DNA of 64,000 nucleotides from Sphingomonas sp. CCH10-B3 (GTDB lineage Bacteria; Pseudomonadota; Alphaproteobacteria; Sphingomonadales; Sphingomonadaceae): NCBI RefSeq assembly GCF_001556185.1, contig NZ_LSIJ01000064.1, forward strand, positions 1 to 64,000, read 5' to 3'. Numbering within the stretch: the stretch's first letter is position 1; every line of letters begins with the position of its first letter. A model generated the notes under the pieces. It made no database searches, had not been told where the DNA came from, and saw only the letters and a list, made by a program, of their open reading frames with translations. The translations under genes were made by a program, and so were the position numbers. Shown here piece by piece: positions 16,145 to 25,161 of this stretch.

Positions 16145-17177
16145 GGCATTCGCTCCTCGCCGGGCAGGCCTGAGCGGCGAGCTGTGCAGGCGCAGCCATG
16201 GCAGTCACGCCGCGGGCAATCGCCGCTTCTGCCATTGTCGGCACCAGCGCGGTTGCCGGATCCTGGACAAGGCAGACACCACCCGCCGCGCGAATGGCGG
16301 CAATGCCCACCGCGCCGTCGCTGCCATCGCCCGACAGCACGACGCCGATCGCCTTTTTGAGCGCCGTCTTTGCCACCGAGCCGAACAGCAGGTCAGCCGA
16401 CGGGCGGACGCCGTTCACCGGATCGCAATCGACGAGGCGGAGGCGCCCTTCGGGCCAGCGATCGACGACGGCGTGGAATCGCGGGTCGATCGCGACATAG
16501 ACGACGCCGGGCTCGAGAAGGTCACCGTCGGCGGCGAGCTTGATCTTTGCGGCGGCATTCTGGTCAAGGCGCGCGACAAAGGGCTCGCCAAGGCCTTCGT
16601 CGATGGCGAGCGAGACGATCGTTGGCGGGCAGTTGGCGGGCAGCGCGCACAGCATGTCGGTCGCTGCCTCGATCGCGCCCATGCCGCCGGCGACGGCCAT
16701 CAGCTCGCCATCCCAGCGATAATCGGCCGGGGCTGCGACGGGCGCAGCAGGCGTCGGCAGCTTGCGCACGGCCAGATTGGTCTTGGCTGCCGTCAGCACG
16801 ATCTTGCACAGCTTGCCCGAAATCTTGTCGAATTCGTCGGGCGTCGCGCGCTGCGGCTTGGGAAAGCAATCGACGGCGCCGAGTTCGATCGCGCGCAACG
16901 ACACATCGGCGCCTTTCTGCGTCAGCGTCGACAGCATGACCACCGGGATCGGCCGCGTTTCCATCAGTTCCGCCAGGAAATCGAGTCCGTTCATTCCCGG
17001 CATTTCGACGTCGAGCGTCAGTACATTGGGCCGCAATTCGTCGATCAATTGGCGGGCTTCGTCAGCGCTGTCGGCAGCACCCACGACGACGATGTCCTTG
17101 CTGCGTTCGAGCGCGTGGGTGAACAGCGCGCGCATGGTAATTGAATCATCGACGACAAGGACTTTGGTAACGGCCAT
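16134..17177 (-). CDS. CheB-like response regulator with degenerate methylesterase domain
   Basis: 347 residues. The receiver domain is intact (Asp10, Asp11, phospho-acceptor Asp56 in LTLDVEMPG, Lys107 region). The CheB C-terminal domain is present but two of three catalytic residues are gone. The GASTGG position reads AGGMGA, with Ser replaced by Gly165. The QHI position reads LAI, with His replaced by Ala191. Only Asp287 (SGDGSDG) remains. The upstream paralogue in the same operon keeps all three. It is therefore unlikely to demethylate or deamidate receptors and may act as a phosphate sink, a binding competitor or a scaffold. It starts 31 bases after the cheW stop. Confidence 0.85.
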   Translation of the reverse strand: MAVTKVLVVDDSITMRALFTHALERSKDIVVVGAADSADEARQLIDELRPNVLTLDVEMPGMNGLDFLAELMETRPIPVVMLSTLTQKGADVSLRAIELGAVDCFPKPQRATPDEFDKISGKLCKIVLTAAKTNLAVRKLPTPAAPVAAPADYRWDGELMAVAGGMGAIEAATDMLCALPANCPPTIVSLAIDEGLGEPFVARLDQNAAAKIKLAADGDLLEPGVVYVAIDPRFHAVVDRWPEGRLRLVDCDPVNGVRPSADLLFGSVAKTALKKAIGVVLSGDGSDGAVGIAAIRAAGGVCLVQDPATALVPTMAEAAIARGVTAMAAPAQLAAQACPARSECLAA

Positions 17178-17208
17178 TGGAAAGGTCTTTCAGCAAGCAG
17201 GAGGTCGG

Positions 17209-17649
17209 CTAAGCCGCTTCGGCGGCAACATGCGCGTCAGTGAGTGATGGCAGGTCGAGCACCATCACCATGCGCTCGTCGATCGAGACGAGGCCTTCGA
17301 GGAAGCTGACCACGGCATCGCCCGTCGCGGGCGGCGGCTGGAGTGAAGCGACCGGGAAAGTCACGATGTCGCTGACCGAATCGACGATCAGCCCGCGGAA
17401 CTGTCCGGCGATCTGGGTGACGATGATGACATGGCGCGCGGTCGGCTCGGTCGCGCGCCAGCCCAGCCGCGCGGCGAGATCGACCACCGGCAGCACGGTG
17501 CCGCGCAGATTGACGACGCCCGCGACATAATGCGGCACGTGCGGCAGTCGCGTGGTCGGCGTCCAGGCGCGGATTTCACGGATGGCCATGATGTCGATGC
17601 CGAAAACCTGCGATTCGACTTCGAACGTGATGAGTTGACGCATCGTCAT
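17209..17649 (-). CDS. cheW: CheW adaptor protein
   Basis: 146 residues, a single CheW-like SH3-type domain: LITFEVESQVFGIDIMAIREI, HVPHYVAGVVNLRGTVLPVVDLAARLG, and IVDSVSDIVTFP. It couples receptors to CheA. The ATG at 17649 follows GGGGGAAG with good spacing; an ATG two codons later is possible. It lies 17 bases after cheY. Confidence 0.94.
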   Translation of the reverse strand: MTMRQLITFEVESQVFGIDIMAIREIRAWTPTTRLPHVPHYVAGVVNLRGTVLPVVDLAARLGWRATEPTARHVIIVTQIAGQFRGLIVDSVSDIVTFPVASLQPPPATGDAVVSFLEGLVSIDERMVMVLDLPSLTDAHVAAEAA

Positions 17650-17666
17650 AACATCTTCCCCCAATT

Positions 17667-18050
17667 TCAGTGCGTGACGCGGCGAACCGCGGCGGCGAGC
17701 TTTTCGGCGTCGAAGGGCTTCACGATCCAGCCGGTCGCGCCGGCGCTGCGCGCGCGGGCTTTCTTCTCGTCCGAGAATTCGGTCGACAGGACGAGGATGG
17801 GCCGGTGGACATGCGGCCCGCCGGCGCGGACGCGCTCGATCAGGCCGAACCCGTCCATGCGCGGCATGTTGATGTCGGTGATGATGACATCGCAATCGTT
17901 GCTCGCCAGCCAGTCGAGCGCAGCGACACCGTCTTCGGCCTGCGCCACCTCAAACCCCTGGCTCTGCAGGGCATGTCTCAACAGGCTGCGCATCGTCGCG
18001 CTGTCATCGACCGTCAGGATGCGGGTCGCGGCGTTCGGCGAGGTCATCAT
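17667..18050 (-). CDS. cheY: CheY-type single-domain response regulator
   Basis: 127 residues, receiver only. Acidic pair Asp15-Asp16 in LTVDDSATMR, phospho-acceptor Asp59 in IITDINMPRMDG, Ser/Thr at 89-90 and Lys111 in VKPF are all present. It is predicted to carry the signal to the flagellar switch. The start at 18050 (ATGATG) follows GAGGGAA. It lies between cheD and cheW in the operon. Confidence 0.93.
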   Translation of the reverse strand: MMTSPNAATRILTVDDSATMRSLLRHALQSQGFEVAQAEDGVAALDWLASNDCDVIITDINMPRMDGFGLIERVRAGGPHVHRPILVLSTEFSDEKKARARSAGATGWIVKPFDAEKLAAAVRRVTH

Positions 18051-18063
18051 GGCATTTCCCTCA

Positions 18064-18618
18064 TCAAAAGAGTTCGACATCGCCGCGGGAAGCGGCCGGC
18101 GTTGGGGTGGGTTGCGGAGCGAAGCTTTCATCGACGAAGCGGAAGCGTGCCTGACCGTGCGCCGGCCTGAAGTCGGCCCGGCGCGCACGCACGCCGCCGA
18201 GCGACGAGCGGACGAGCGGGATGCGTTCCTGCTCAAGGAAATTGACGGCGAAGGCAGCATTGGCCGATCCGATCCGGGTCATGCCGCTATGCATATTGGC
18301 GCCGCCATAGAGATGCGCGCGCAGCGCCATGCGGCTGGCGCCATAAGCGAGCATCTCGTTGATCAGCACTTCCATCAGATAGGCGCCGTAATGTTCGTCG
18401 ACGCCGCGCCCACCCTTGGGTTCGGAGAGCAGAAAATGGTTCATGCCGCCGACATTGCTGGTCGGATCGAACAGGCAGCAGGCTATGCAGCTGCCCAGCA
18501 CGGTCGTGAGTTCGACGCGCGGATCGCCGCTGACGCGCGCCTGACCCTGCATCACCGTGAGGCGGACGGGCGGGCGCGGTGCGGAGGCGGCGGTGTCGAT
18601 CGGCTGATACAGCATCAC
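18064..18618 (-). CDS. cheD: CheD chemoreceptor glutamine deamidase
   Basis: 184 residues. The catalytic Cys44 is in TTVLGSCIACCLFD and His61 in GGMNHFLLSE, followed by YGAYLMEVLINEML and AHLYGGANM, all CheD hallmarks. It deamidates receptor glutamines to make methylation sites and can partner with other Che proteins. The ATG overlaps the cheB stop by four bases. Confidence 0.94.
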   Translation of the reverse strand: MMLYQPIDTAASAPRPPVRLTVMQGQARVSGDPRVELTTVLGSCIACCLFDPTSNVGGMNHFLLSEPKGGRGVDEHYGAYLMEVLINEMLAYGASRMALRAHLYGGANMHSGMTRIGSANAAFAVNFLEQERIPLVRSSLGGVRARRADFRPAHGQARFRFVDESFAPQPTPTPAASRGDVELF

Positions 18619-19658
18619 GCTGCCCTCGCGAGGACATGATCGGCGATCCGGTGGATCGGGGCGACCACGCCCGCCGCACCGATTGCAATCGCTGCCTTGG
18701 GCATGCCGAACACGGTCGAGGTCGCCTCGTCCTGCGCAATCGTGGCGGCGCCAGCGCGCGCCATTGCCAGCAATCCCTGCGCGCCGTCCGACCCCATGCC
18801 GGTCAGCAGAACGCCGACCGCCTGGTCGCCGATGGACTCGGCGACAGTACGGAACAGCACGTCGACGCTCGGGCGGTGACCCGAAACCTTGTCGTCCGCA
18901 CGCATCCTCGCAATCGGGTGCGCTGGCGATCCGCGCACCTGCAGGTGCCGTTCATTGCCCGGCGCCAGATAAATATGCCCCAGTTTCAGCGGCAGGTCGG
19001 GCTCGGCGATCGTGACCTTGGGCGCGCATTGCTGGTCGAGCCGCCGGGCAAGCGCATCGGCGAAATGGCCGTTGATGTGCTGCACGATCACGGTCGGCGG
19101 GCAATCGGCGGGAAAATGCTGGAGCATGATCTGCAGTGCCTCGATGCCGCCAGTCGATGCGCCGATTGCGATGAGCGCCGCGCGGTCCCGGCGCGCGACC
19201 GGCGCGCTCTCCCTGTTCGTCGGTGCAGGCGCGACGGGCGCCAGCACGCGGTCGCCGAGCCGAACCCGGGCGGCACTGCGAATCAGGGCGGCAAGGCGGC
19301 CACCGTCGGTCGTGAGCAGCGATCCGATCCTGCCGTCGGGCTTGGCGTAGCAATCGACCGCGCCGATTTCGAGCGCGCGCACGGTTGCATCGGCGCCATC
19401 GCGCGTCAGCCCCGATACGATGATGACCGGCGTCGGCTTCAGCCGCATCACTTTCTGAAGGAAATCGAGCCCGTTCATCCCCGGCATTTCGATGTCGAGC
19501 GTTACGACATCGGGGCTTTGCTCGCGGATGATCGTGCGCGCTTCGGCCGCATCGGCAGCGGCGCCAATCACGCTAATGTCGGGTTCGGCGCGCAGCAATT
19601 CGGTCAGCAGCGCGCGCATCGTCGGCGAATCGTCGACAATCAGGACCCGGATCGTCAT
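18615..19658 (-). CDS. cheB: CheB protein-glutamate methylesterase, intact
   Basis: 347 residues. The receiver domain has phospho-acceptor Asp55 (VTLDIEMPG). The methylesterase domain keeps the full triad: Ser168 in IGASTGG, His194 in IVQHI, Asp291 in TGMGSDGA. It removes methyl groups from receptor glutamates when phosphorylated by CheA. It overlaps cheR and cheD by four bases each. The same operon also carries a second CheB-like protein without Ser and His. Confidence 0.96.
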   Translation of the reverse strand: MTIRVLIVDDSPTMRALLTELLRAEPDISVIGAAADAAEARTIIREQSPDVVTLDIEMPGMNGLDFLQKVMRLKPTPVIIVSGLTRDGADATVRALEIGAVDCYAKPDGRIGSLLTTDGGRLAALIRSAARVRLGDRVLAPVAPAPTNRESAPVARRDRAALIAIGASTGGIEALQIMLQHFPADCPPTVIVQHINGHFADALARRLDQQCAPKVTIAEPDLPLKLGHIYLAPGNERHLQVRGSPAHPIARMRADDKVSGHRPSVDVLFRTVAESIGDQAVGVLLTGMGSDGAQGLLAMARAGAATIAQDEATSTVFGMPKAAIAIGAAGVVAPIHRIADHVLARAA

Positions 19659-20524
19659 GCGGCGTCCTTTCGGTAGATGGTCGGGCCGACCTGCGTCAGC
19701 AGCCGCTCGGCGGGGCCGGTCACGCGCTCGCTATGGCCGATGTAAAGGTGTCCACCCGGCGCGAGCTGGCGCGCGAACCGATCGACCAGCCGTTCCTTGG
19801 TCGCATGGTCGAAATAGATCATGACGTTGCGGCAGAAGATCACGTCGAACGGCCGCGCCATCGGCCAGTCGCCGAGCAGATTGAGCGACTTGAAGCGTAC
19901 GAGCGCGCGCGCCTCGTCGGCGATCGTCGCCTGACCATCGGCTTCGCGAAGCCACGCGCGCCGCAAGTCGCCCGGCACCGCGTCGAGCGTCTCGCTGCGA
20001 TATTGCGCTGCCGCTGCCGACGCCAGGGCATGGTCGGCGATGTCGGTCGCCAGCAACAGGAAATCGGCGGCGCCCAGCCGTCCGGCAATGCCGCGCTCGG
20101 CGCCCAGCATCGTCATCAGGATCGACCAGGTTTCTTCGCCGCTCGAACAGCCCGCCGACCAGATGCGCACCGGCTCGCCCCGATAGGCGCGCTTCAGCAA
20201 CGCCGGGCGCACTTGAGCGCCCAGATGGTCGAAATGGTGCTGCTCGCGAAAGAAGAAGGTGTGATTGGTGGTCAGCGCACAGATCGCCCGCCGCCGCTCG
20301 GCATCATCGGCTTCGATCCGCTTCACATAGGCAGCGAAGGTGCCGCAGCCGGTGCTGCGCACCAGCGGGGCCAGCCGCGAATAGACCAGCATTGCCTTGC
20401 CCGGTACGAGCACGATCCCCGCCGACTGGTGGACGATCTTGCGCACGGCTTCGAAATCGGCGGGGGCATAGACGCCCCTGCCAATGCCCGGCAGCTTTTC
20501 AAAGGCTTCGGCGAGCGCGTTCAT
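19655..20524 (-). CDS. cheR: CheR chemoreceptor methyltransferase
   Basis: 289 residues. The N-terminal helical domain is followed by LTTNHTFFFREQHHF and the SAM-binding IWSAGCSSGEETWSI, then FDVIFCRNVMIYFD and a final GGHLYIGHSE, all typical of CheR. It methylates receptor glutamates using S-adenosylmethionine. The adjacent MCP carries a C-terminal DWSEF that could tether it. Confidence 0.95.
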   Translation of the reverse strand: MNALAEAFEKLPGIGRGVYAPADFEAVRKIVHQSAGIVLVPGKAMLVYSRLAPLVRSTGCGTFAAYVKRIEADDAERRRAICALTTNHTFFFREQHHFDHLGAQVRPALLKRAYRGEPVRIWSAGCSSGEETWSILMTMLGAERGIAGRLGAADFLLLATDIADHALASAAAAQYRSETLDAVPGDLRRAWLREADGQATIADEARALVRFKSLNLLGDWPMARPFDVIFCRNVMIYFDHATKERLVDRFARQLAPGGHLYIGHSERVTGPAERLLTQVGPTIYRKDAA

Positions 20525-22569
20525 GCGGCTTTCCGCAGCGGGGCGGCTTCGCCCACCGCGCCCGCGACAAGGCCATCGACGTCGATGATCAGCGCAACCC
20601 GGCCATTGCCCAAAATCGTCGCGCCGGCGACGCCGTCGACCGGGCGGTAATGCGTGTCGAGGCTCTTGATGACAAACTGGCGCTGGTCACAGATCGTGTC
20701 GACGAGCAGCGCGGCCTGACCGGCTGCCTCGGTATCGACGACGATCAGCACGGCCTGGGTCGGATCGGCAATCGCGCCGCGCGCGCCGACCGGCCCTTCA
20801 AGGGGGAGGATCGGGATGAACTGCCCGCGCACATTGAGCATTGCGCGACCCGCGCCCAGATGCTGGACGTCGCGCGGTTCGGGCCGCAGGCTTTCGACGA
20901 CATGGGCGAGCGGGACGACGAGCGTCTGATCGCCGACGGTCACGATCATGCCATCCGAAATGGCGAGCGTCAGCGGCAGCGCGAGCGTGAACACCGATCC
21001 CCGGCCCGGATGCGATTCGATCGAGATGCGCCCGCCCAATTCCTTCACATTCTGGCGCACGACATCCATGCCGACGCCGCGCCCGGAGATGTTCGAGAGC
21101 GTCTCTGCCGTCGAAAAGCCGGGCGCGAAGATCAGATTGTCGATTTCCTCGTCGCTCAGCACGGCGTCGGCGGCGATCAGGCCGCGCTCGACGGCCTTGG
21201 CCTGGACGCGCGGGCGATTGATCCCACGACCATCGTCGGCGATGCGGATGACGATCCGGCCCGACCGATGCTCGGCCGACAGGCTCAGCAGACCTTCGGG
21301 CGGTTTGCCGGCCGCGACCCGGTCGGCGACGGGTTCGATGCCGTGGTCCACCGCATTGCGGATCAAGTGCGTCAGCGGTTCGCTCAGCCGTTCGATCACG
21401 GTCTTGTCGAGTTCGGTCGCTTCGCCGGCGAGTTCGAGCCGGACTTTCTTGCCGGTCGATGCCTCGAGCTCGCGCAGGATACGGGGCACGCGACTGAACA
21501 CCGACCCGATCGGCTGCGCGCGGATCGCCATCGCGCTTTCCTGAATGTCGCGGGTCAGCCCGTCGAGCATCGCCAGCTCCTCGATCCCGCCAAGACCGTG
21601 GTTCGACAGGCGCTGGGTCATCATCGCCTGTGCGATCACCAGCTCGCCGACGGCATCGATCAGGCGATCGAGCTTGGCGAGATCGATGCGGATCGAGTGA
21701 CCGGTCGCCGGGGCGGCAGCTTCGCTAACAGGGGCGGCAGGCGCGGCGGGCTCGGCGGCAATGGCGACCGGCCGGACCGGTGGCGCCGGATTAACGCTGA
21801 CCGGCGCCACCGACGGCGGCGCTTCCTCTCCGGCGCGGGCAATCGCAACAGTGCAGCCGTCGCCGACAAAATCGAAAATCTCCTCGATCGCGGCGCGTTC
21901 AACCGATCCGGGGAGGGTGACGGTCCAGCACAGATAGCCCTCGGCAGGATCGAACGATCCAAGCTCGGGCACCGCCGCCTCGTCGATTGTGATTGCCGAT
22001 TTGTCGCCGCCGAGCGCCACCAACTCGCGCAGCAGCAGCAGTGGCTCGCCGCCATTGGCGAGCGCGCCGGCGTGCGGACGAACGGTCACCGACCAATCGG
22101 CACTGGCAGCGATGTCGGCGGTGATCTCGCCGAGCATGGCGTCGAGGTCGAAGGCGAAATCATCGGTCGGGGCGGAAGCTTCGTCCGCCAAGGTGCCCGC
22201 CTGCGCGGCTGCCAGTTGCGCGAGCAGTGCCGCGTCGTTGGGTGTGGCGCTGCCATGGCGGACGGCGGCGACATGATCGCCGAGCAAGTCGAGCGCGCGC
22301 AGCAGCAGCGCAACAAGCGGCTCGGTGACCGCGACGCTCCCGTCGCGCACGTCGGACAGCAGCGTTTCGAACCCGTGCGTATAGGCCTGCAGCGCCTCAA
22401 AACCAAAGGCCCCAGCCCCGCCCTTGATCGAATGGACCGCGCGGAAAATGGCGTTGACGGTCTCATGATCGGCGCCGCCCGCACGGCACCGATCGAGCGC
22501 GACCTCGGCAGCGGCCAGCGCTTCATCGCATTCGATAAAGAAGATCGCCTGGATTTCCTCGTTCGTCAC
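20521..22569 (-). CDS. cheA: CheA chemotaxis histidine kinase
   Basis: 682 residues. Domains in order: P1 Hpt with the phospho-accepting His46 in RAVHSIKGGAGAFGF; a poorly conserved P2-like region; dimerisation P3 (LDRLIDAVGELVIAQ); HATPase P4 with LIRNAVDHGIEP, IADDGRGI and GRGVGMDVV; and a C-terminal CheW-like P5. It autophosphorylates under receptor control and feeds CheY and CheB. It overlaps cheR and the STAS gene by four bases each. Confidence 0.96.
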   Translation of the reverse strand: MTNEEIQAIFFIECDEALAAAEVALDRCRAGGADHETVNAIFRAVHSIKGGAGAFGFEALQAYTHGFETLLSDVRDGSVAVTEPLVALLLRALDLLGDHVAAVRHGSATPNDAALLAQLAAAQAGTLADEASAPTDDFAFDLDAMLGEITADIAASADWSVTVRPHAGALANGGEPLLLLRELVALGGDKSAITIDEAAVPELGSFDPAEGYLCWTVTLPGSVERAAIEEIFDFVGDGCTVAIARAGEEAPPSVAPVSVNPAPPVRPVAIAAEPAAPAAPVSEAAAPATGHSIRIDLAKLDRLIDAVGELVIAQAMMTQRLSNHGLGGIEELAMLDGLTRDIQESAMAIRAQPIGSVFSRVPRILRELEASTGKKVRLELAGEATELDKTVIERLSEPLTHLIRNAVDHGIEPVADRVAAGKPPEGLLSLSAEHRSGRIVIRIADDGRGINRPRVQAKAVERGLIAADAVLSDEEIDNLIFAPGFSTAETLSNISGRGVGMDVVRQNVKELGGRISIESHPGRGSVFTLALPLTLAISDGMIVTVGDQTLVVPLAHVVESLRPEPRDVQHLGAGRAMLNVRGQFIPILPLEGPVGARGAIADPTQAVLIVVDTEAAGQAALLVDTICDQRQFVIKSLDTHYRPVDGVAGATILGNGRVALIIDVDGLVAGAVGEAAPLRKAA

Positions 22570-22844
22570 CGCATGTTTCCATTATCGAACAGGTGATCGG
22601 CGCCGATCGTCTTGAGGCTGGTCAGCATCGCGTCGGACATCGACATGGTCAGCGCGGCTCGCCGTACCGAGGCGGTCTTGCGTGCGCTGAGCAGCAATTG
22701 CAGCATTGCCTGGCCGATCTGGACCACCGCGCTGCCGTCGACCGTAACGTCGCCGCTCGCCACCGCTTCACGCAGGCGCGGCAGCAGTTCGTCGGCAGCT
22801 TGGCGATCGCAGCGCGCCGGCAAGATCAGGATTGGAGGGGCCAC
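22566..22844 (-). CDS. STAS-domain protein in the chemotaxis operon
   Basis: 92 residues. The pattern ILPARCDRQAADELLPRLREAV, VTVDGSAVVQIGQAMLQLLLSA and a following helix is that of a single STAS domain (SpoIIAA-like or MlaB-like). Such domains dock onto partner proteins or bind small molecules. STAS proteins beside cheA occur in several alphaproteobacterial chemosensory operons; their role is not well defined. The usual phospho-acceptor Ser/Thr region reads GSAVVQIG, so phosphorylation is uncertain. Confidence 0.8.
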   Translation of the reverse strand: MAPPILILPARCDRQAADELLPRLREAVASGDVTVDGSAVVQIGQAMLQLLLSARKTASVRRAALTMSMSDAMLTSLKTIGADHLFDNGNMR

Positions 22845-22859
22845 GCCGCTGAACCTCGC

Positions 22860-24686
22860 CTAGAATTCGGACCAGTCGTCGTCCTGGTCGGACTTGAGCG
22901 CGAGATTGCCCGTCACCATCGGCGCGCGGGCCTTGCGCCGGGGTGCCAGCCGGGTCGGCGCAACGGCACGCCGAGCCGGGGCCTCGCCGCCGAGTTTGAA
23001 GCGGGCGACGACATCGGCGAGCGCTTCGGCCTCGCTGGCGAGGCTGCGCGCGGCGGCGGTCGATTCCTCGACCATTGCCGCGTTCTGCTGGGTCATCTTG
23101 TCCATCTCGCCGACGGCGCCGTTGACCTGCTGCAGATTGGTCGCCTGTGTCTCGGCAGAATCGGCGATCGTCGTGATCATCGCGCTGATATCGCCGACGC
23201 GCGCCACCATCCGGTCGAGCAGCGTGCCGGTTTCACCGACCAGCGCGACGCCCGTGCTCACTTGTTCGGCCGAGGTCGTGATCAGCGCCTTGATGTCCTT
23301 GGCGGCATCGGCGGAGCGCTGCGCCAGCGCACGCACTTCGTTGGCGACCACCGCAAAGCCCTTGCCCGCGTCACCCGCGCGCGCGGCTTCGACACCGGCG
23401 TTGAGCGCCAGCAGATTGGTCTGGAAGGCAATGCCGTCGATGACATTGATGATCTGCGTGATCTCGTTCGCCGACTTTTCGATCGCACCCATCGCGCTGA
23501 CCGCGCGCTTGACGACCGCGCCGCCTTCGCTCGCTTCCCGATGCGCTTCGTCGATCGAACGGTTGACGTCGGCCGCGCCCTTGGCGGTATCGCGTACCAT
23601 CGCCGTCACCTGGTTCATGGCCGCAGCCGTTTCCTCAAGGCTCGCCGCCTGTTGTTCGGTGCGCAGCGCCAGATCGTCGGAAGCCGCGCGGATTTCGGAC
23701 GCGCCGCTGTGGACGCTCGACGCGGTGTCCGACACGCTGGTCAGGATTTCGCCAAGCCCTTCGATCGAGTTGTTGAACCCCGTGCGCAGGCTTTCATATT
23801 CGGGCGCCAGCGGCGTTTCGATGCGGTAGGTCATGTCGCCGGCCGCAAGCGCGTCCATCGCGCGGGCCAGTTCCTCGACCACTGCACGCTGCTTGGCTTC
23901 GCTTTCGGCCTGCGCGCGCGATGCGCCGCGGAAGACTTCGAAAGCAGCCGCCATCGTGCCGATTTCGTCGCGGCGTCCGGCACCCGGCACCACCGCGTCG
24001 AAATCGCCGGCGGCCATCCGTTGCATCGCGTCAGCCGTTGCGGCGAGCGGCGTCAGCGCACGGCGAACGACATACCAGATCCCGGCGATCAACAGCCCCG
24101 AGACCATCAGGCCGATACCCACCAGCCACGCAATCGCGGTCGACAGTACCGCGTTGCTCGACTCTGCCAGCTTCGCCTGAAAAGCCGTTGCAGCGCTGAC
24201 CAGCGCGTCGATCTTGCGGCGGTGATCGGCATAGAGCGTTGTCAGCCGCGCATAGCTGGCGCGGACGGCGTCGGCATCGCGGCGCTCGACGGCAGGCACC
24301 AGCGTGTTTTCGAATTCATTCCAGAATTTTTTCGCCGCAGCGCCAGACTCGCTCAGCAGCGCCTGCTTCAGCGCCGGGTCGAGGTTGCTGCCCTGCCAAT
24401 GCTCGAAACGATCATCGAACTGCTTGTGCAGTTCGACCATACGCGCCTTGCGCGCGGGCAATGATGCCGGATCATTCACCAGCAGTGTCGCTTCGAGATA
24501 CGGCTCGATCACATATTCGGGTGGGGGCAGAATGTCGGCGACCAGATCGCTGACCTGGGCGTTCTTCAACTGAATAGGGCCGCCGAAACGAATTTGATTG
24601 ATTTCGGTCGATGCGACGACGCCTGCCAGCGCCATTGCGCCCAGTATCAATCCACCGCCGATCGTGGCGTTCCGCTTGATGCTCAT
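22860..24686 (-). CDS. Methyl-accepting chemotaxis protein with C-terminal tether pentapeptide
   Basis: 608 residues from the ATG at 24686, directly preceded by GAGGGAA; an ATG five codons upstream lacks a clear site. TM1 is at about residues 8-26. A periplasmic four-helix-type sensor follows, then TM2 ([20 protein letters not shown]), HAMP ([19 protein letters not shown]) and a long coiled coil. The hairpin tip reads [20 protein letters not shown] and [15 protein letters not shown]. The protein ends in DWSEF, which fits the xWxxF CheR/CheB docking pentapeptide. It is the first gene of the chemotaxis operon. The ligand is unknown. Confidence 0.94.
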   Translation of the reverse strand: MSIKRNATIGGGLILGAMALAGVVASTEINQIRFGGPIQLKNAQVSDLVADILPPPEYVIEPYLEATLLVNDPASLPARKARMVELHKQFDDRFEHWQGSNLDPALKQALLSESGAAAKKFWNEFENTLVPAVERRDADAVRASYARLTTLYADHRRKIDALVSAATAFQAKLAESSNAVLSTAIAWLVGIGLMVSGLLIAGIWYVVRRALTPLAATADAMQRMAAGDFDAVVPGAGRRDEIGTMAAAFEVFRGASRAQAESEAKQRAVVEELARAMDALAAGDMTYRIETPLAPEYESLRTGFNNSIEGLGEILTSVSDTASSVHSGASEIRAASDDLALRTEQQAASLEETAAAMNQVTAMVRDTAKGAADVNRSIDEAHREASEGGAVVKRAVSAMGAIEKSANEITQIINVIDGIAFQTNLLALNAGVEAARAGDAGKGFAVVANEVRALAQRSADAAKDIKALITTSAEQVSTGVALVGETGTLLDRMVARVGDISAMITTIADSAETQATNLQQVNGAVGEMDKMTQQNAAMVEESTAAARSLASEAEALADVVARFKLGGEAPARRAVAPTRLAPRRKARAPMVTGNLALKSDQDDDWSEF

Positions 24687-25161
24687 TTCCCTCAGCCCCA
24701 TCCGTGTTCAGGTCGAGCCTGCGGATTAGGCGGTCTTTCTTAATGAAATTTTTTTCATGTTGGCGTTTTGACGCCATTTCAGGGCCTTCGAACGGGGTCT
24801 GAGCCACGCGTTCAAGGACGGTATTGCCACCGGTTTCCGTCGAGCGTTCAAAAACTACTTAGAGATACAGCGGCTTGGACGATCGGTGCTGGCAGCGCCG
24901 ATCGCGGCGTCCCTTTCGAAGGGCTCTGCGACGCGCATTACCCATTTTGGGCACGGGAGACGCGACGAGACGCGTGTCGGAGGAAAGGGCGCGCGGCGAC
25001 GCGTTCTGATCGGGCTCAAGCGAGTCGAAACATGGTCGAAGTCGGCGCATTCCGATCGCTGCTGCGGCGGCCAGAAGGGCGCGCAGTCGTTGCCGTTTGC
25101 GGGTCAGCCGCCTAAGGCAAGGCGATCCTTTCGTCATCGTCTGGCCAGTGGAAACACCCCC
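24687..25161. other. Intergenic region between divergent chemotaxis operon and AceE-like gene
   Basis: Near the MCP side lie two adjacent inverted repeats: ATGAAA-TTTT-TTTCAT (24743-24758) and TGGCGT-TTTG-ACGCCA (24761-24776), in AT-rich DNA that probably holds the chemotaxis promoter. From about 24780 to 25160 I see no convincing coding sequence. The frame of the downstream enzyme stays open from 24886, but the translation there is Arg-rich and unlike the family. No IclR-type TTCG-N5-CGAA box was seen here. Confidence 0.5.

Noticed and set aside
20392..24464. Two very long plus-strand frames opposite cheA and the MCP
   Set aside because: Low-complexity Arg/Asp/Gly-rich translations with no start context; the genes on the minus strand are well supported.
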